Shown piece after piece: positions 16,928 through 24,241 of a stretch of 64,000 nucleotides of DNA. Location: the NCBI GenBank assembly GCA_013152385.1, contig JAADGL010000055.1, forward strand, positions 23,666-87,665, in the 5' to 3' direction. Below the pieces are notes generated by a model. That model searched no databases. It saw nothing but the letters and a program-made list of their open reading frames with translations, and was not told the origin of the DNA. The number at the start of each line of letters is the position of its first letter. Position 1 is the stretch's first letter. The position numbers and the translations under genes were made by a program. This stretch comes from Acidobacteriota bacterium. GTDB lineage: Bacteria > Acidobacteriota > Holophagae > Thermotomaculales > Thermotomaculaceae.

Positions 16928-17761
16928 ATGACGAGCTTACTGATGGCGTTTACATTTCTGGGTTGTTTTCTGATGATTCGGGAAACAGGCCATCATGGAA
17001 CAAGCCGCAACCTGGATGGGGTTCCGGGGGATTTCCCGGAAGCGGAAGGGCTGAAAGAAGTTTTCCCCGACCTGCCTCCTGATCGCCGGATTTGCCGGTA
17101 TTATTTCGGGAATCAGGCTGGAGCGCCGGTTTACTGTGAAAATGAGTACGAGTGTGTGTCCTGTCATGTTCATCGGAAAATGATGGCTGCAGGGCCGGGG
17201 CAGCCGGATGAGTTGCGGTGCGGGTTGAAAGTGGCCGGAGTGCCGTTTCCCCTTGAGAGGTATTACCATCGGGGCCACGTGTGGGCAAGGCCGGAACGAA
17301 ACGGTTACGTGCGTATCGGGCTGGACAGCCTTGCGGTTCAGATGGCCGGAGCGGCTGTAAAGGTACGGTTACCGGATATTGGAGAGATGCTGGACCAGGG
17401 GGAATGTTCTTTTTCCGTGACCCGTTCCGGCGGGGAAACGCTGCCGTTTCTTGCGCCGATGTCAGGAGAAGTGGTGGCGGTGAATCAATTTTTGCGGGAA
17501 GATCTCAAGGATTCTCAAAAAAGAAATGAGAGCTGGGTGCTGGTAATTAAGCCGTTCTCTATGAGCCGGGAGCTGCAGAACCTTTTGTTCGGCACGGAGG
17601 CGGCAAAGTGGTTTCGGTATGAAATGGATTCTCTGGTGAAGTTGGCTGCCGGTGAAATGGGAGAAGATGAATTTGCAGCTGACGGCGGAACATTGGATGT
17701 GGAAACACTTACCGGGTTTCCGTGGGGGAAATTCATTACAAATTTCTTATTGTCGGCTTGA
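16928..17761 (+). CDS. Membrane-anchored GcvH-like protein without lipoyl lysine
   Basis: 277 residues. Residues about 3-17 are a hydrophobic anchor. A cysteine motif (RICRYYFG...C...YECVSCHVH, about 54-82) may bind a metal or cluster. Residues about 112-195 fold like glycine-cleavage H protein (YHRGHVWARPERNGYVRIGLD, then APMSGEVVAVN), but where H proteins have the modified Lys in ESVKA the sequence is SVTRSG, so no lipoylation is expected. Near the C-terminus it carries FAADGG, close to the FAQDGG of the three microproteins downstream. It heads a sigma-54 operon. True H-protein function in glycine cleavage is unlikely; a structural or electron-transfer role is inferred from neighbours. Confidence 0.75.
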   Translation: MTSLLMAFTFLGCFLMIRETGHHGTSRNLDGVPGDFPEAEGLKEVFPDLPPDRRICRYYFGNQAGAPVYCENEYECVSCHVHRKMMAAGPGQPDELRCGLKVAGVPFPLERYYHRGHVWARPERNGYVRIGLDSLAVQMAGAAVKVRLPDIGEMLDQGECSFSVTRSGGETLPFLAPMSGEVVAVNQFLREDLKDSQKRNESWVLVIKPFSMSRELQNLLFGTEAAKWFRYEMDSLVKLAAGEMGEDEFAADGGTLDVETLTGFPWGKFITNFLLSA

Positions 17762-17779
17762 GGCCGGAGGGAGGATGAT

Positions 17780-17971
17780 ATGGTTGTTTTACTGGTTATT
17801 TTAACTTTTGCGGTGCTGTTCGCGGCGGGAATGATGGTGGAACGGCGGGAAAAACGGGAACGGTCTGCGGCCAGGGAACTGCACCGCCTGGCGCAGCAGG
17901 CGGTATTTGCCCAGGATGGCGGTGAGCCGTTGAAAAAAGAAACGGAGGATTCACCGGAGAAAAATTCCTGA
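17780..17971 (+). CDS. FAQDGG-type membrane microprotein 1
   Basis: 63 residues, unrecognised family. A hydrophobic segment (about 2-19) is followed by a basic linker (ERREKRERS), then VFAQDGGEPLKKE and an acidic tail. The same plan and motif occur in two paralogues 0.7-0.9 kb downstream. SD GGAGGGAGGATGAT precedes the ATG, 18 bp after the GcvH-like gene, so it is cotranscribed from the sigma-54 promoter. A strong terminator follows. It may be a small subunit of the membrane complex encoded nearby. Confidence 0.7.
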   Translation: MVVLLVILTFAVLFAAGMMVERREKRERSAARELHRLAQQAVFAQDGGEPLKKETEDSPEKNS

Positions 17972-18064
17972 AAGAGACGGCAATATTTTCTGAAAGAGGA
18001 GGTGGGATGAGGAATAAAAAATATGGAAACAATCAATTGACGGAAATTTTTCCGCCGGCATGAG

Positions 18065-18099
18065 GGCCGGATACCCGCAAACGGTATCCGGCCTTTATT
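18065..18099 (+). terminator. Intrinsic terminator of the GcvH-like/microprotein 1 unit
   Basis: A perfect 11-bp stem (GGCCGGATACC with GGTATCCGGCC) around a 7-nt loop is followed by TTTATT. It lies 94 bp after the microprotein gene. Confidence 0.8.
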
Positions 18100-18419
18100 G
18101 TCGGAACAGTTGATGGCAGCGGAAGTTTAGAAAGGCGGAAAGGGGCAATTTTTGTTTTATCCAAACATAAGATGTGATAAAATGTTTCAAATTGCCGGTG
18201 CTTTCCGGCTCCGGCATTTCCGGAACTTCAATTACACAAAAACAATATGTTGAAAAATTCAACAATTGCATGAAAACACAACACTCTTTATAACTATTGA
18301 AAACAAAGATGATAGCTTGAATATGGAACGTTGGTGTAGAAAATCGCAACAATTGCGTCCCGTGCTTCTGGCCAGCCGTAAACAATATAACTAACTGAAA
18401 AAACAATTAGATATCATTT
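18100..18419. other. Non-coding A/T-rich region upstream of the second sigma-54 promoter
   Basis: No reading frame here is convincing. The region holds two short palindromes annotated separately as candidate activator sites, and repeated AACAATT words (at about 18261, 18349 and 18404). It appears to be purely regulatory. Confidence 0.5.
18249..18357. promoter_or_regulatory. Two short palindromes, candidate NtrC-type activator sites
   Basis: GTTGAA-AAA-TTCAAC (18249-18263) and CGCAA-CAA-TTGCG (18345-18357) are perfect inverted repeats with 3-nt centres. They lie about 185-200 and 90-100 bp upstream of the predicted sigma-54 start, the usual distance for enhancer sites of NtrC-family activators. 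The two half-sites share only a CAA/TTG core, so they may not bind the same protein. Confidence 0.35.
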
Positions 18420-18435
18420 TGGCATGGCAATTGCA
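18420..18435 (+). promoter_or_regulatory. Sigma-54 promoter of microproteins 2 and 3
   Basis: TGGCAT-GGCAA-TTGCA fits the -24/-12 consensus with correct 12-nt phasing. The start would be near 18446, so the mRNA would open with a small hairpin (CGGGC-GGTA-GCCCG, 18450-18463). A second one, CGGC-GGAA-GCCG (18481-18492), precedes the ribosome site. Confidence 0.8.
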
Positions 18436-18506
18436 ATATAATCGGGTGTCGGGCGGTAGCCCGGGGTCCTTGAAATAAAACGGCGGAAGCCGATGGGAGG
18501 CACAAA

Positions 18507-18704
18507 ATGGTTGCTTTGTTAGTCCTTTTTACAATTGTCGGATGTTTACTTGCGGATTCGATTGTTCTGTCGGTGCGGCAGCGGAAAGCCGTTATGGCTG
18601 GTGAGCGGAGATTAACCGGTGCTGAAAGTCTGGTGTTTGCCCAGGATGGCGGTAAGCCGGTCAAAAAAGAAACCGAGGCCGACTCGGCTGGCAAAGATTC
18701 GTAA
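18507..18704 (+). CDS. FAQDGG-type membrane microprotein 2
   Basis: 65 residues, unrecognised. Hydrophobic anchor (MVALLVLFTIVGCLLAD), a basic stretch (RQRKAV), then LVFAQDGGKPVKKE and an acidic tail ending in GKDS. The anchor resembles the first 17 residues of the GcvH-like protein (MTSLLMAFTFLGCFLMI). SD GGGAGGCACAAA precedes the ATG. A tandem paralogue begins 12 bp downstream. Its own sigma-54 promoter suggests it is needed under the same signal as the GcvH-like operon, perhaps in different amount. Confidence 0.72.
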   Translation: MVALLVLFTIVGCLLADSIVLSVRQRKAVMAGERRLTGAESLVFAQDGGKPVKKETEADSAGKDS

Positions 18705-18716
18705 AGGAGGACTGAA

Positions 18717-18950
18717 ATGGTTGCTTTACTGGTTTTGTTTGCAATTCTCGCATGTCTTCTTGCGGATGCAATTCTTCTTTCGGTGCGTGAACATCGGGCA
18801 GCCACAGCCGGCAGTTTGGCCAAAACTCCGGCCGGTTCCATGGTGTTTGCTCAGGATGGCGGCAAACCGGTGAAAAAAGATGAAAACGGCATTGGTGAGG
18901 TGCACTGGAAAGAAGATATGAAATCTGATGACGGGAATGAGAATCAATGA
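18717..18950 (+). CDS. FAQDGG-type membrane microprotein 3
   Basis: 77 residues, tandem paralogue of the preceding gene: MVALLVLFAILACLLAD anchor, ADAILLSVREHR, then MVFAQDGGKPVKKDE. The first 26 residues are about 70% identical to microprotein 2, and the DNA there is also similar, so this looks like a duplication. The C-terminal tail is longer and strongly acidic. SD AAAGGAGGACTGAA precedes the ATG. Function unknown; membrane localisation is the only firm inference. Confidence 0.7.
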   Translation: MVALLVLFAILACLLADAILLSVREHRAATAGSLAKTPAGSMVFAQDGGKPVKKDENGIGEVHWKEDMKSDDGNENQ

Positions 18951-19009
18951 ACGGGATGTATAGATAATTTATGGAGTGCCGCAAGGTATTTTCGGGAAAT
19001 TTGAATTTC

Positions 19010-19057
19010 GGAACCGGTGTTGAAGGGAATGACAATGGACACCGGCTCCGCTTTTGT
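19010..19057 (+). terminator. Possible terminator after microprotein 3
   Basis: GGAACCGGTGT pairs with ACACCGGCTCC (one mismatch) across an 18-nt loop, followed by GCTTTTGT. The weak T run makes it a moderate candidate; read-through into the ferredoxin gene is possible. The 19058-19210 stretch up to the next gene has no other clear feature. Confidence 0.45.
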
Positions 19058-19210
19058 GTATAGTAAAGATAGTGCGTATTCGGGATAACAAAATAACAAT
19101 CATCAACAAACCTTTCATCTCCCGGCTTCCGGAGGGGGGAAACAGGGTGAGCCGATGCTATTGGTTTAACTGTTCGGAAGATGAATCAAGTATGAAATAA
19201 GGAGTGTTCG

Positions 19211-20002
19211 ATGCCCAAAGCCATGCTGGTGGACATTACAGAATGCGTTGGGTGCGGGATCTGTGCCAAGGCCTGTAAAAAGGAACAGAAGCTTCCCGGG
19301 CCGGTTGGAAAGAAACGGGATTGGGCCAATTATACGGTACTTCGCCCGGAAGGGGATGATGTCTATGTCCGGGAACTGTGTATGCACTGTACGGATCCGA
19401 CCTGTGCCTCGGTTTGCCCGGTCAGTGCACTGCATAAAACCCCGGAAGGCCCGGTGGTGTATGATTTTGACCTTTGTATTGGCTGCCGCTACTGTATGAT
19501 GGCCTGCCCCTTCGGTGTTCCGAAATATGAGTGGCAGAAACCGATTCCGAGAATCCGCAAATGTATTATGTGCTATGACACAAGGATAAAAAAAGGCTTG
19601 CCGACAGCCTGCAGCCAGGCATGCCAGGAAGATGGCGGCGGCGCCACTTATTTTGGCGAACGGGCGGATTTGCTGGCGGAAGCGCACCGCCGCATTAAAG
19701 AAAACCCGGATACCTATGACAATCATGTGTATGGAGAACATGAAGTTGGCGGTACCAATGTGTTGTTTCTTGCACCCAAGAACAAGCCTTTTAAATCATT
19801 GCAGTTTAATACAAAACTTCCGGACGAGGCACTGCCTGAGTTGACGTGGCAGGTGCTGAACAAGATTCCGGTCATTATCCCTGTCTGGGCAACTTTTCTC
19901 ACCGGAATGTGGTGGCTGAATAATCGGAAGGTTGAAGTGGAGGAGAATCAGGGTTCCAAAAAAATCCGTGACGAGAAGCTGGAAGGGGGCGATGATGAGT
20001 AA
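19211..20002 (+). CDS. HybA/NrfC-like four-cluster ferredoxin subunit
   Basis: 263 residues. Four [4Fe-4S] cysteine groups are visible: CVGCGICAKAC (about 13-23), CMHC...CASVCP (about 62-75), CIGCRYCMMACP (about 93-104) and CIMC...C...C (about 118-140). A C-terminal hydrophobic segment (IPVIIPVWATFLTGMWWL) anchors it, as in HybA. No Tat signal is present, unlike HybA, so either it faces the cytoplasm or it relies on a partner for export. It precedes an NrfD/HybB-type quinone-interacting subunit with an 8-bp overlap. No catalytic subunit is encoded nearby. Confidence 0.85.
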   Translation: MPKAMLVDITECVGCGICAKACKKEQKLPGPVGKKRDWANYTVLRPEGDDVYVRELCMHCTDPTCASVCPVSALHKTPEGPVVYDFDLCIGCRYCMMACPFGVPKYEWQKPIPRIRKCIMCYDTRIKKGLPTACSQACQEDGGGATYFGERADLLAEAHRRIKENPDTYDNHVYGEHEVGGTNVLFLAPKNKPFKSLQFNTKLPDEALPELTWQVLNKIPVIIPVWATFLTGMWWLNNRKVEVEENQGSKKIRDEKLEGGDDE

Positions 20003-21158
20003 GCCGAAATTCAAGTTCACATTCTGGCGGGTTGTGGCGGCGCTGATATTGATTGCCGGTGCGGTGGCAACTTATCAGCGTTTTGTGTACGGATTGGGAT
20101 ATGCGACTCATCTGTCCGATGATTTCCCCTGGGGAATCTGGATCGGGTTTGACGTGATTTCCGGTGTGGGACTGGCGGCCGGCGGTTTTACCATTACCGC
20201 AATTGTTTATATTTTTAACCTGAAAAAATATCATTGTATTGTAAAGCCGACAGTGCTGACCGCTTTCATGGGATACGTACTGGTTGGAACCGCTCTGTTG
20301 TGGGACCTTGGTAAATACTATGATATCTGGCACCCGCTGGTGTTCGGAAACCACCATTCGGCTATGTTTGAGCTTGCGGTCTGTGTAATGAGTTATACCG
20401 GTGTTCTGGCACTGGAATTTTCTTCCATTGCGCTGGGTAAATTCAAATGGTTCCGCAAACCGGTGAATTTTCTGAAAAGTACTTATATTGTGCTGGTCAT
20501 TCTCGGTGTACTGATTTCCACTTTGCATCAGTCTTCCCTTGGAACACTCTATGTAATTGTTCCTGAAAAGCTGCATCCCCTCTGGTATAGCCGTCTTCTG
20601 CCGATTTATTTCTTTTTTACGGCAGTAGGGGCCGGGTTGAGCATGACGGTTGTGGAATCTTATCTCAGCTGGCGGGGAATGGGCCACGAAGCGCCTCTGC
20701 CGGTACTGGCAAATCTGGTGCGGGGGATGGTTGTAATTCAGTTAACCTATTTTGTCGCCATGTTTGAGGGCCTGATTGTTAATCATAAACTTGGCTATCT
20801 GGTGGACGGCTCGTTTGAATCCGGGATGTGGTGGCTGGAAATTACACTGTGGGTATTTATTCCGACCATTATTGCGTTTCGCAAGAAATGGCTGGCGACC
20901 CGTTTCGGTGTGTTTGCCGCCGGTTTTTCCGGAGTTCTGGGTTTTCTGATGAATCGTCTGAACGTTTCGATGACGGCATTTCAATGGTCTGCAAAGGTGA
21001 AATACATGCCGTCCTGGCAGGAAGTGGCGGTGTCGGCGTCTTTTGTGGTTGTTTCCTTTATTATTTTCGGCTTTGCCGTGAAATACTTTGATTTGTTCGA
21101 AGAAGAGGACCACGAGGGGCATGAATCCATAGAAGAATCCGCTGTCAAAGCGGTTTAA
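19995..21158 (+). CDS. HybB/NrfD-type integral membrane subunit
   Basis: About 387 residues with nine or ten hydrophobic segments, of the NrfD/HybB family that exchanges electrons with quinones in the membrane. DDFPWGIWIGFDVISGVG near residue 40 is the family hallmark. ATG at 19995 is chosen with AAGGGGG 6 nt upstream; ATG at 19992 is also possible. Longer open frame back to 19932 lies inside the ferredoxin gene and is rejected. The acidic, His-containing C-terminus follows the last membrane helix. A strong terminator follows. Confidence 0.88.
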   Translation: MSKPKFKFTFWRVVAALILIAGAVATYQRFVYGLGYATHLSDDFPWGIWIGFDVISGVGLAAGGFTITAIVYIFNLKKYHCIVKPTVLTAFMGYVLVGTALLWDLGKYYDIWHPLVFGNHHSAMFELAVCVMSYTGVLALEFSSIALGKFKWFRKPVNFLKSTYIVLVILGVLISTLHQSSLGTLYVIVPEKLHPLWYSRLLPIYFFFTAVGAGLSMTVVESYLSWRGMGHEAPLPVLANLVRGMVVIQLTYFVAMFEGLIVNHKLGYLVDGSFESGMWWLEITLWVFIPTIIAFRKKWLATRFGVFAAGFSGVLGFLMNRLNVSMTAFQWSAKVKYMPSWQEVAVSASFVVVSFIIFGFAVKYFDLFEEEDHEGHESIEESAVKAV

Positions 21159-21168
21159 AAAAAGTTGC

Positions 21169-21198
21169 GGGCGCTCCGGTTCGGGGCGCCCTTTTTTT
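21169..21198 (+). terminator. Strong intrinsic terminator after the NrfD-type gene
   Basis: GGGCGCTCCG and CGGGGCGCCC form a 10-bp stem (one G-U pair) with a GTT loop followed by seven T. It separates the electron-transfer genes from the downstream two-component pair. Confidence 0.9.
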
Positions 21199-21212
21199 GA
21201 AGGGGGGTTCCC

Positions 21213-22799
21213 ATGAACCCATTGCAGAACATTACATCAATCCGGCTGAAAATATTTATTATTATTGCGGTTTCCATTACCTTTGCCTTTCTTGCATTCG
21301 ATCTGATTATGTTGAAGCACCAGCAGAATATTTATATTGAAGATTTGATGTTTAATACACATTCCGTTGCGGATACAATTCTGAAATCATTGGAACAGGA
21401 TATGATGGCGGACAATACAACCAGTATCAACAAAACCCTCTTTGCAATCGGAAAACAGGAAATTATCAAGGAATTGAGAATTTACAATCACAAAGGCGAA
21501 GTTCGTTCTTCCATGATTCCGGATGAAGTGGGGCATGTGCAATTTTCCAGAGCCAAATCCCGTCAATGTACCATTTGTCACAAGAATGGAAACGGGCCGA
21601 ACCGCGACAAAAATATGCTGACTTACAATGTTGATTTTAAAGATACCTGTATAACGTATGTAATTGTTCCCATTCAAAACCAGGGGAGGTGTTCCAGTGC
21701 GGCATGTCATGCCCACAGCCCGTCCCAGAAAATTCTGGGATTTCTCAATATGGGAGTTTGCAGGAAACGCCTTCAGGCTTCCATTCACAAAAGCCAGGTT
21801 CAAATTCTTCTGGTTTCTCTTCTTTTTATTCTTCTTCTTCCGGGATTGATAATGCTGTTCCTGAAAAAGCATGTGTCTCAGCCGTTGCGTCAGCTTCTGA
21901 AGAGTACCCGGCAGATTACAAAAGGAGATCTCGACTGCAAAGTAAACATTGTCAGCCGGGATGAGGTGGGACAGCTGGCCCTTTCCTTTAATAAAATGCT
22001 GGAACGCCTTGTTGCTTTCAAAACAGAGATTGAGGGGTGGAATGAAGAGTTGGAAGAACGGGTGAACCGGAAAACGGCACAGTTGAAAGAGGCTCAGAAA
22101 CAGATTATTCAGGCAGAAAAGATGTCATCCCTCGGACGGCTGGCGGCTGTAATTGCCCATGAAATCAATAATCCGATATCCGGTTTAATTGTTTTTATCA
22201 ATCTGTTGCAAAAAACGATGGACAAAGAATCATTCAGCGAGGCAGACCGGATGAAGGTAATAAAAAGGCTGGGTATAATGGAAACGGAAGCAAAACGCTG
22301 CGGGCATATTGTATCCGAGCTCCTGTCTTTTTCCAGGGCGGAACATAAAATGGTGGACTGCAATATTTCTGAAATTATTGTTCGTTCGGTTTCAATTCTG
22401 AAATTCAAAACCAAAGATAAACAGATTGGCCTGAACCTCGAAATTGAACCGGACATTCCGGTGATCCGGTGTGATCCGGGGAAAGTTCAGCAACTTATTA
22501 TGAATTTGGTTCAAAATGCCATTGATGCGTTGCCTCAGGGGGGAGAAATTGACATTTCTGCCAGCTATTTGAAAGAAAAAGAGCAGTTGAAACTGGTGGT
22601 TCATGACAATGGGATAGGAATACCGTCAGAGTTTCTGCCGCATATTTTTGAGCCTTTTTATTCATCCAAAGACAACGGTCAGAGTGTGGGAATCGGCTTG
22701 TTTGTGGTGTATGGGGTCGTTCATCAGCACAATGGCGTTATTGATGTTCAAAGTACCGAGGGGGAAGGGACAACTTTTACCATTTTGCTCCCTGCGTAG
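21213..22799 (+). CDS. Sensor histidine kinase with two periplasmic haem-c motifs
   Basis: 528 residues. Membrane segments at about 12-33 and 198-217 enclose a periplasmic domain with CTICH (119-123), a canonical CxxCH haem-c site, and CSSAACH (160-166), a CX4CH variant known from some multihaem cytochromes. Then come HAMP (about 218-270), a coiled coil, HisKA (AVIAHEINNPISGL) and HATPase (DNGIG, GIGLFVVYG). It probably reads periplasmic redox state, NO or O2 through haem. The sigma-54 activator follows 95 bp downstream. SD AAGGGGGG precedes the ATG. Confidence 0.85.
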   Translation: MNPLQNITSIRLKIFIIIAVSITFAFLAFDLIMLKHQQNIYIEDLMFNTHSVADTILKSLEQDMMADNTTSINKTLFAIGKQEIIKELRIYNHKGEVRSSMIPDEVGHVQFSRAKSRQCTICHKNGNGPNRDKNMLTYNVDFKDTCITYVIVPIQNQGRCSSAACHAHSPSQKILGFLNMGVCRKRLQASIHKSQVQILLVSLLFILLLPGLIMLFLKKHVSQPLRQLLKSTRQITKGDLDCKVNIVSRDEVGQLALSFNKMLERLVAFKTEIEGWNEELEERVNRKTAQLKEAQKQIIQAEKMSSLGRLAAVIAHEINNPISGLIVFINLLQKTMDKESFSEADRMKVIKRLGIMETEAKRCGHIVSELLSFSRAEHKMVDCNISEIIVRSVSILKFKTKDKQIGLNLEIEPDIPVIRCDPGKVQQLIMNLVQNAIDALPQGGEIDISASYLKEKEQLKLVVHDNGIGIPSEFLPHIFEPFYSSKDNGQSVGIGLFVVYGVVHQHNGVIDVQSTEGEGTTFTILLPA

Positions 22800-22894
22800 G
22801 GAATCCTGGAAGGAGGGGACAGGAATTTATGATAGACTTTTCGGGAGAATGCCGGACCGGGAGCTGAAACGATACGTCTAAATCGGAGGCCTGA

Positions 22895-24241
22895 ATGAAT
22901 GAAAATGTAAAAATACTGATTGTGGATGATGAACTGATTGTCCGGGAATCCATGAAGGGCTGGCTGGAAGAAGACGGCTATCACGTGGAAGTGGCGGAAA
23001 CGGCGGAGGCTGCCCTGGGAATGATTGGCGAAAAAGAATTTGATATGGCTTTTGTGGATATCAAAATGCCGGGTATTGATGGAATTGAGCTGCTGAAACG
23101 TTTGAAAGATCAATATTCCACCATTGATGTGGTGATGATGACGGCTTATGCTTCAGTGGACAATGCTGTGGAGGCAATGAAAGTCGGAGCATACGACTAT
23201 CTGACAAAGCCTTTTGATCCGGATTATGTTTCCATGATGGTGAGAAAGATTATCGCACGGCGCCAGCTTGAGCAGGAAAATGTAAGGTTGAAAGAAAATA
23301 TCGAGACCGCTTTGAAGCATGTGCATATTATCGGAGAAAGCCCGGCAATCAAGGCAATTCTGAAACAGGTGGAAGAAGTGGCGGTTTCCGATACTTCTGT
23401 TCTTATTGGTGGCGAAAGCGGTACCGGTAAAGAAATGGTAGCCCGGGCGATTCACTATGCCAGTCCCAGGCGCTTTGAGCCGCTGGTTGTGGTCAGTTGC
23501 GGTGCTTTGCCTGAAGGGCTGGTGGAAAGCGAACTTTTCGGCTATGAGCGGGGTGCCTTTACCGGTGCTTTTTATAAGAAAAAAGGAAAATTCGAGGCGG
23601 CGAACGGAGGCACATTGTTCCTTGATGAAATCGGGGAGTTAAATGCCAAAATGCAGGTGGATCTGCTTCGGGTTCTTCAGGAACGCGAAATTACCCGGAT
23701 CGGCAGCAACAAGAGTATTAAAGTTGATTTCCGGGTTCTGGCTGCGTCCAACCGGAATCTCAAAGAGATGGTGGAAGAGGGGACATTCAGAGAGGATTTG
23801 TTTTATCGCCTGAATGTTTTTAATATTCATGTGCCGCCTCTTCGGGAACGAGTGGAAGATATCCCGTTGCTTGTGGAATATTTTATTTCCATGCTTCGGA
23901 GACAAACCGGCAAACAGGTAGAAGGAATTACGGCCCAGGCATTGAATAAGTTGAAGCAGCATGGCTGGCCCGGGAATGTCAGGGAGCTTCAAAACGCGGT
24001 GGAACGGGCTTTTGTGACGGCAAAGGGGAAGCTTATTACCACGGAAGAGCTGGCCTTCCTTGCGCCTGAAAAAATACCGGTTGTTACTTCTCCGTCCCTT
24101 TCACTGGCTGAGATTGAGAAAATGCACATTGAGAATGTGTTGAAGGAATGCGATTACAACATCTCCATGGGGGCAAAGGTACTTGGAATTGACCGTACCA
24201 CCCTCTACAACAAGATGAAGAAGTATGGCATCGAAAAGTGA
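22895..24241 (+). CDS. NtrC-family sigma-54 response regulator
   Basis: 448 residues. Receiver (about 1-120: LIVDDE, acceptor Asp in MAFVDIKMPG, Lys in YLTKPF), AAA+ sigma-54 interaction domain (about 145-370: Walker A GESGTGKE, ERGAFTGA loop that contacts sigma-54, Walker B GGTLFLDEIGE), and a Fis-type helix-turn-helix at the end (GAKVLGIDRTTLYNKMKKYG). The GAFTGA loop is intact, so it is a true activator. Paired with the haem kinase upstream, it is the best candidate to drive the sigma-54 promoters at 16888, 18420 and perhaps 44784. Confidence 0.93.
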   Translation: MNENVKILIVDDELIVRESMKGWLEEDGYHVEVAETAEAALGMIGEKEFDMAFVDIKMPGIDGIELLKRLKDQYSTIDVVMMTAYASVDNAVEAMKVGAYDYLTKPFDPDYVSMMVRKIIARRQLEQENVRLKENIETALKHVHIIGESPAIKAILKQVEEVAVSDTSVLIGGESGTGKEMVARAIHYASPRRFEPLVVVSCGALPEGLVESELFGYERGAFTGAFYKKKGKFEAANGGTLFLDEIGELNAKMQVDLLRVLQEREITRIGSNKSIKVDFRVLAASNRNLKEMVEEGTFREDLFYRLNVFNIHVPPLRERVEDIPLLVEYFISMLRRQTGKQVEGITAQALNKLKQHGWPGNVRELQNAVERAFVTAKGKLITTEELAFLAPEKIPVVTSPSLSLAEIEKMHIENVLKECDYNISMGAKVLGIDRTTLYNKMKKYGIEK

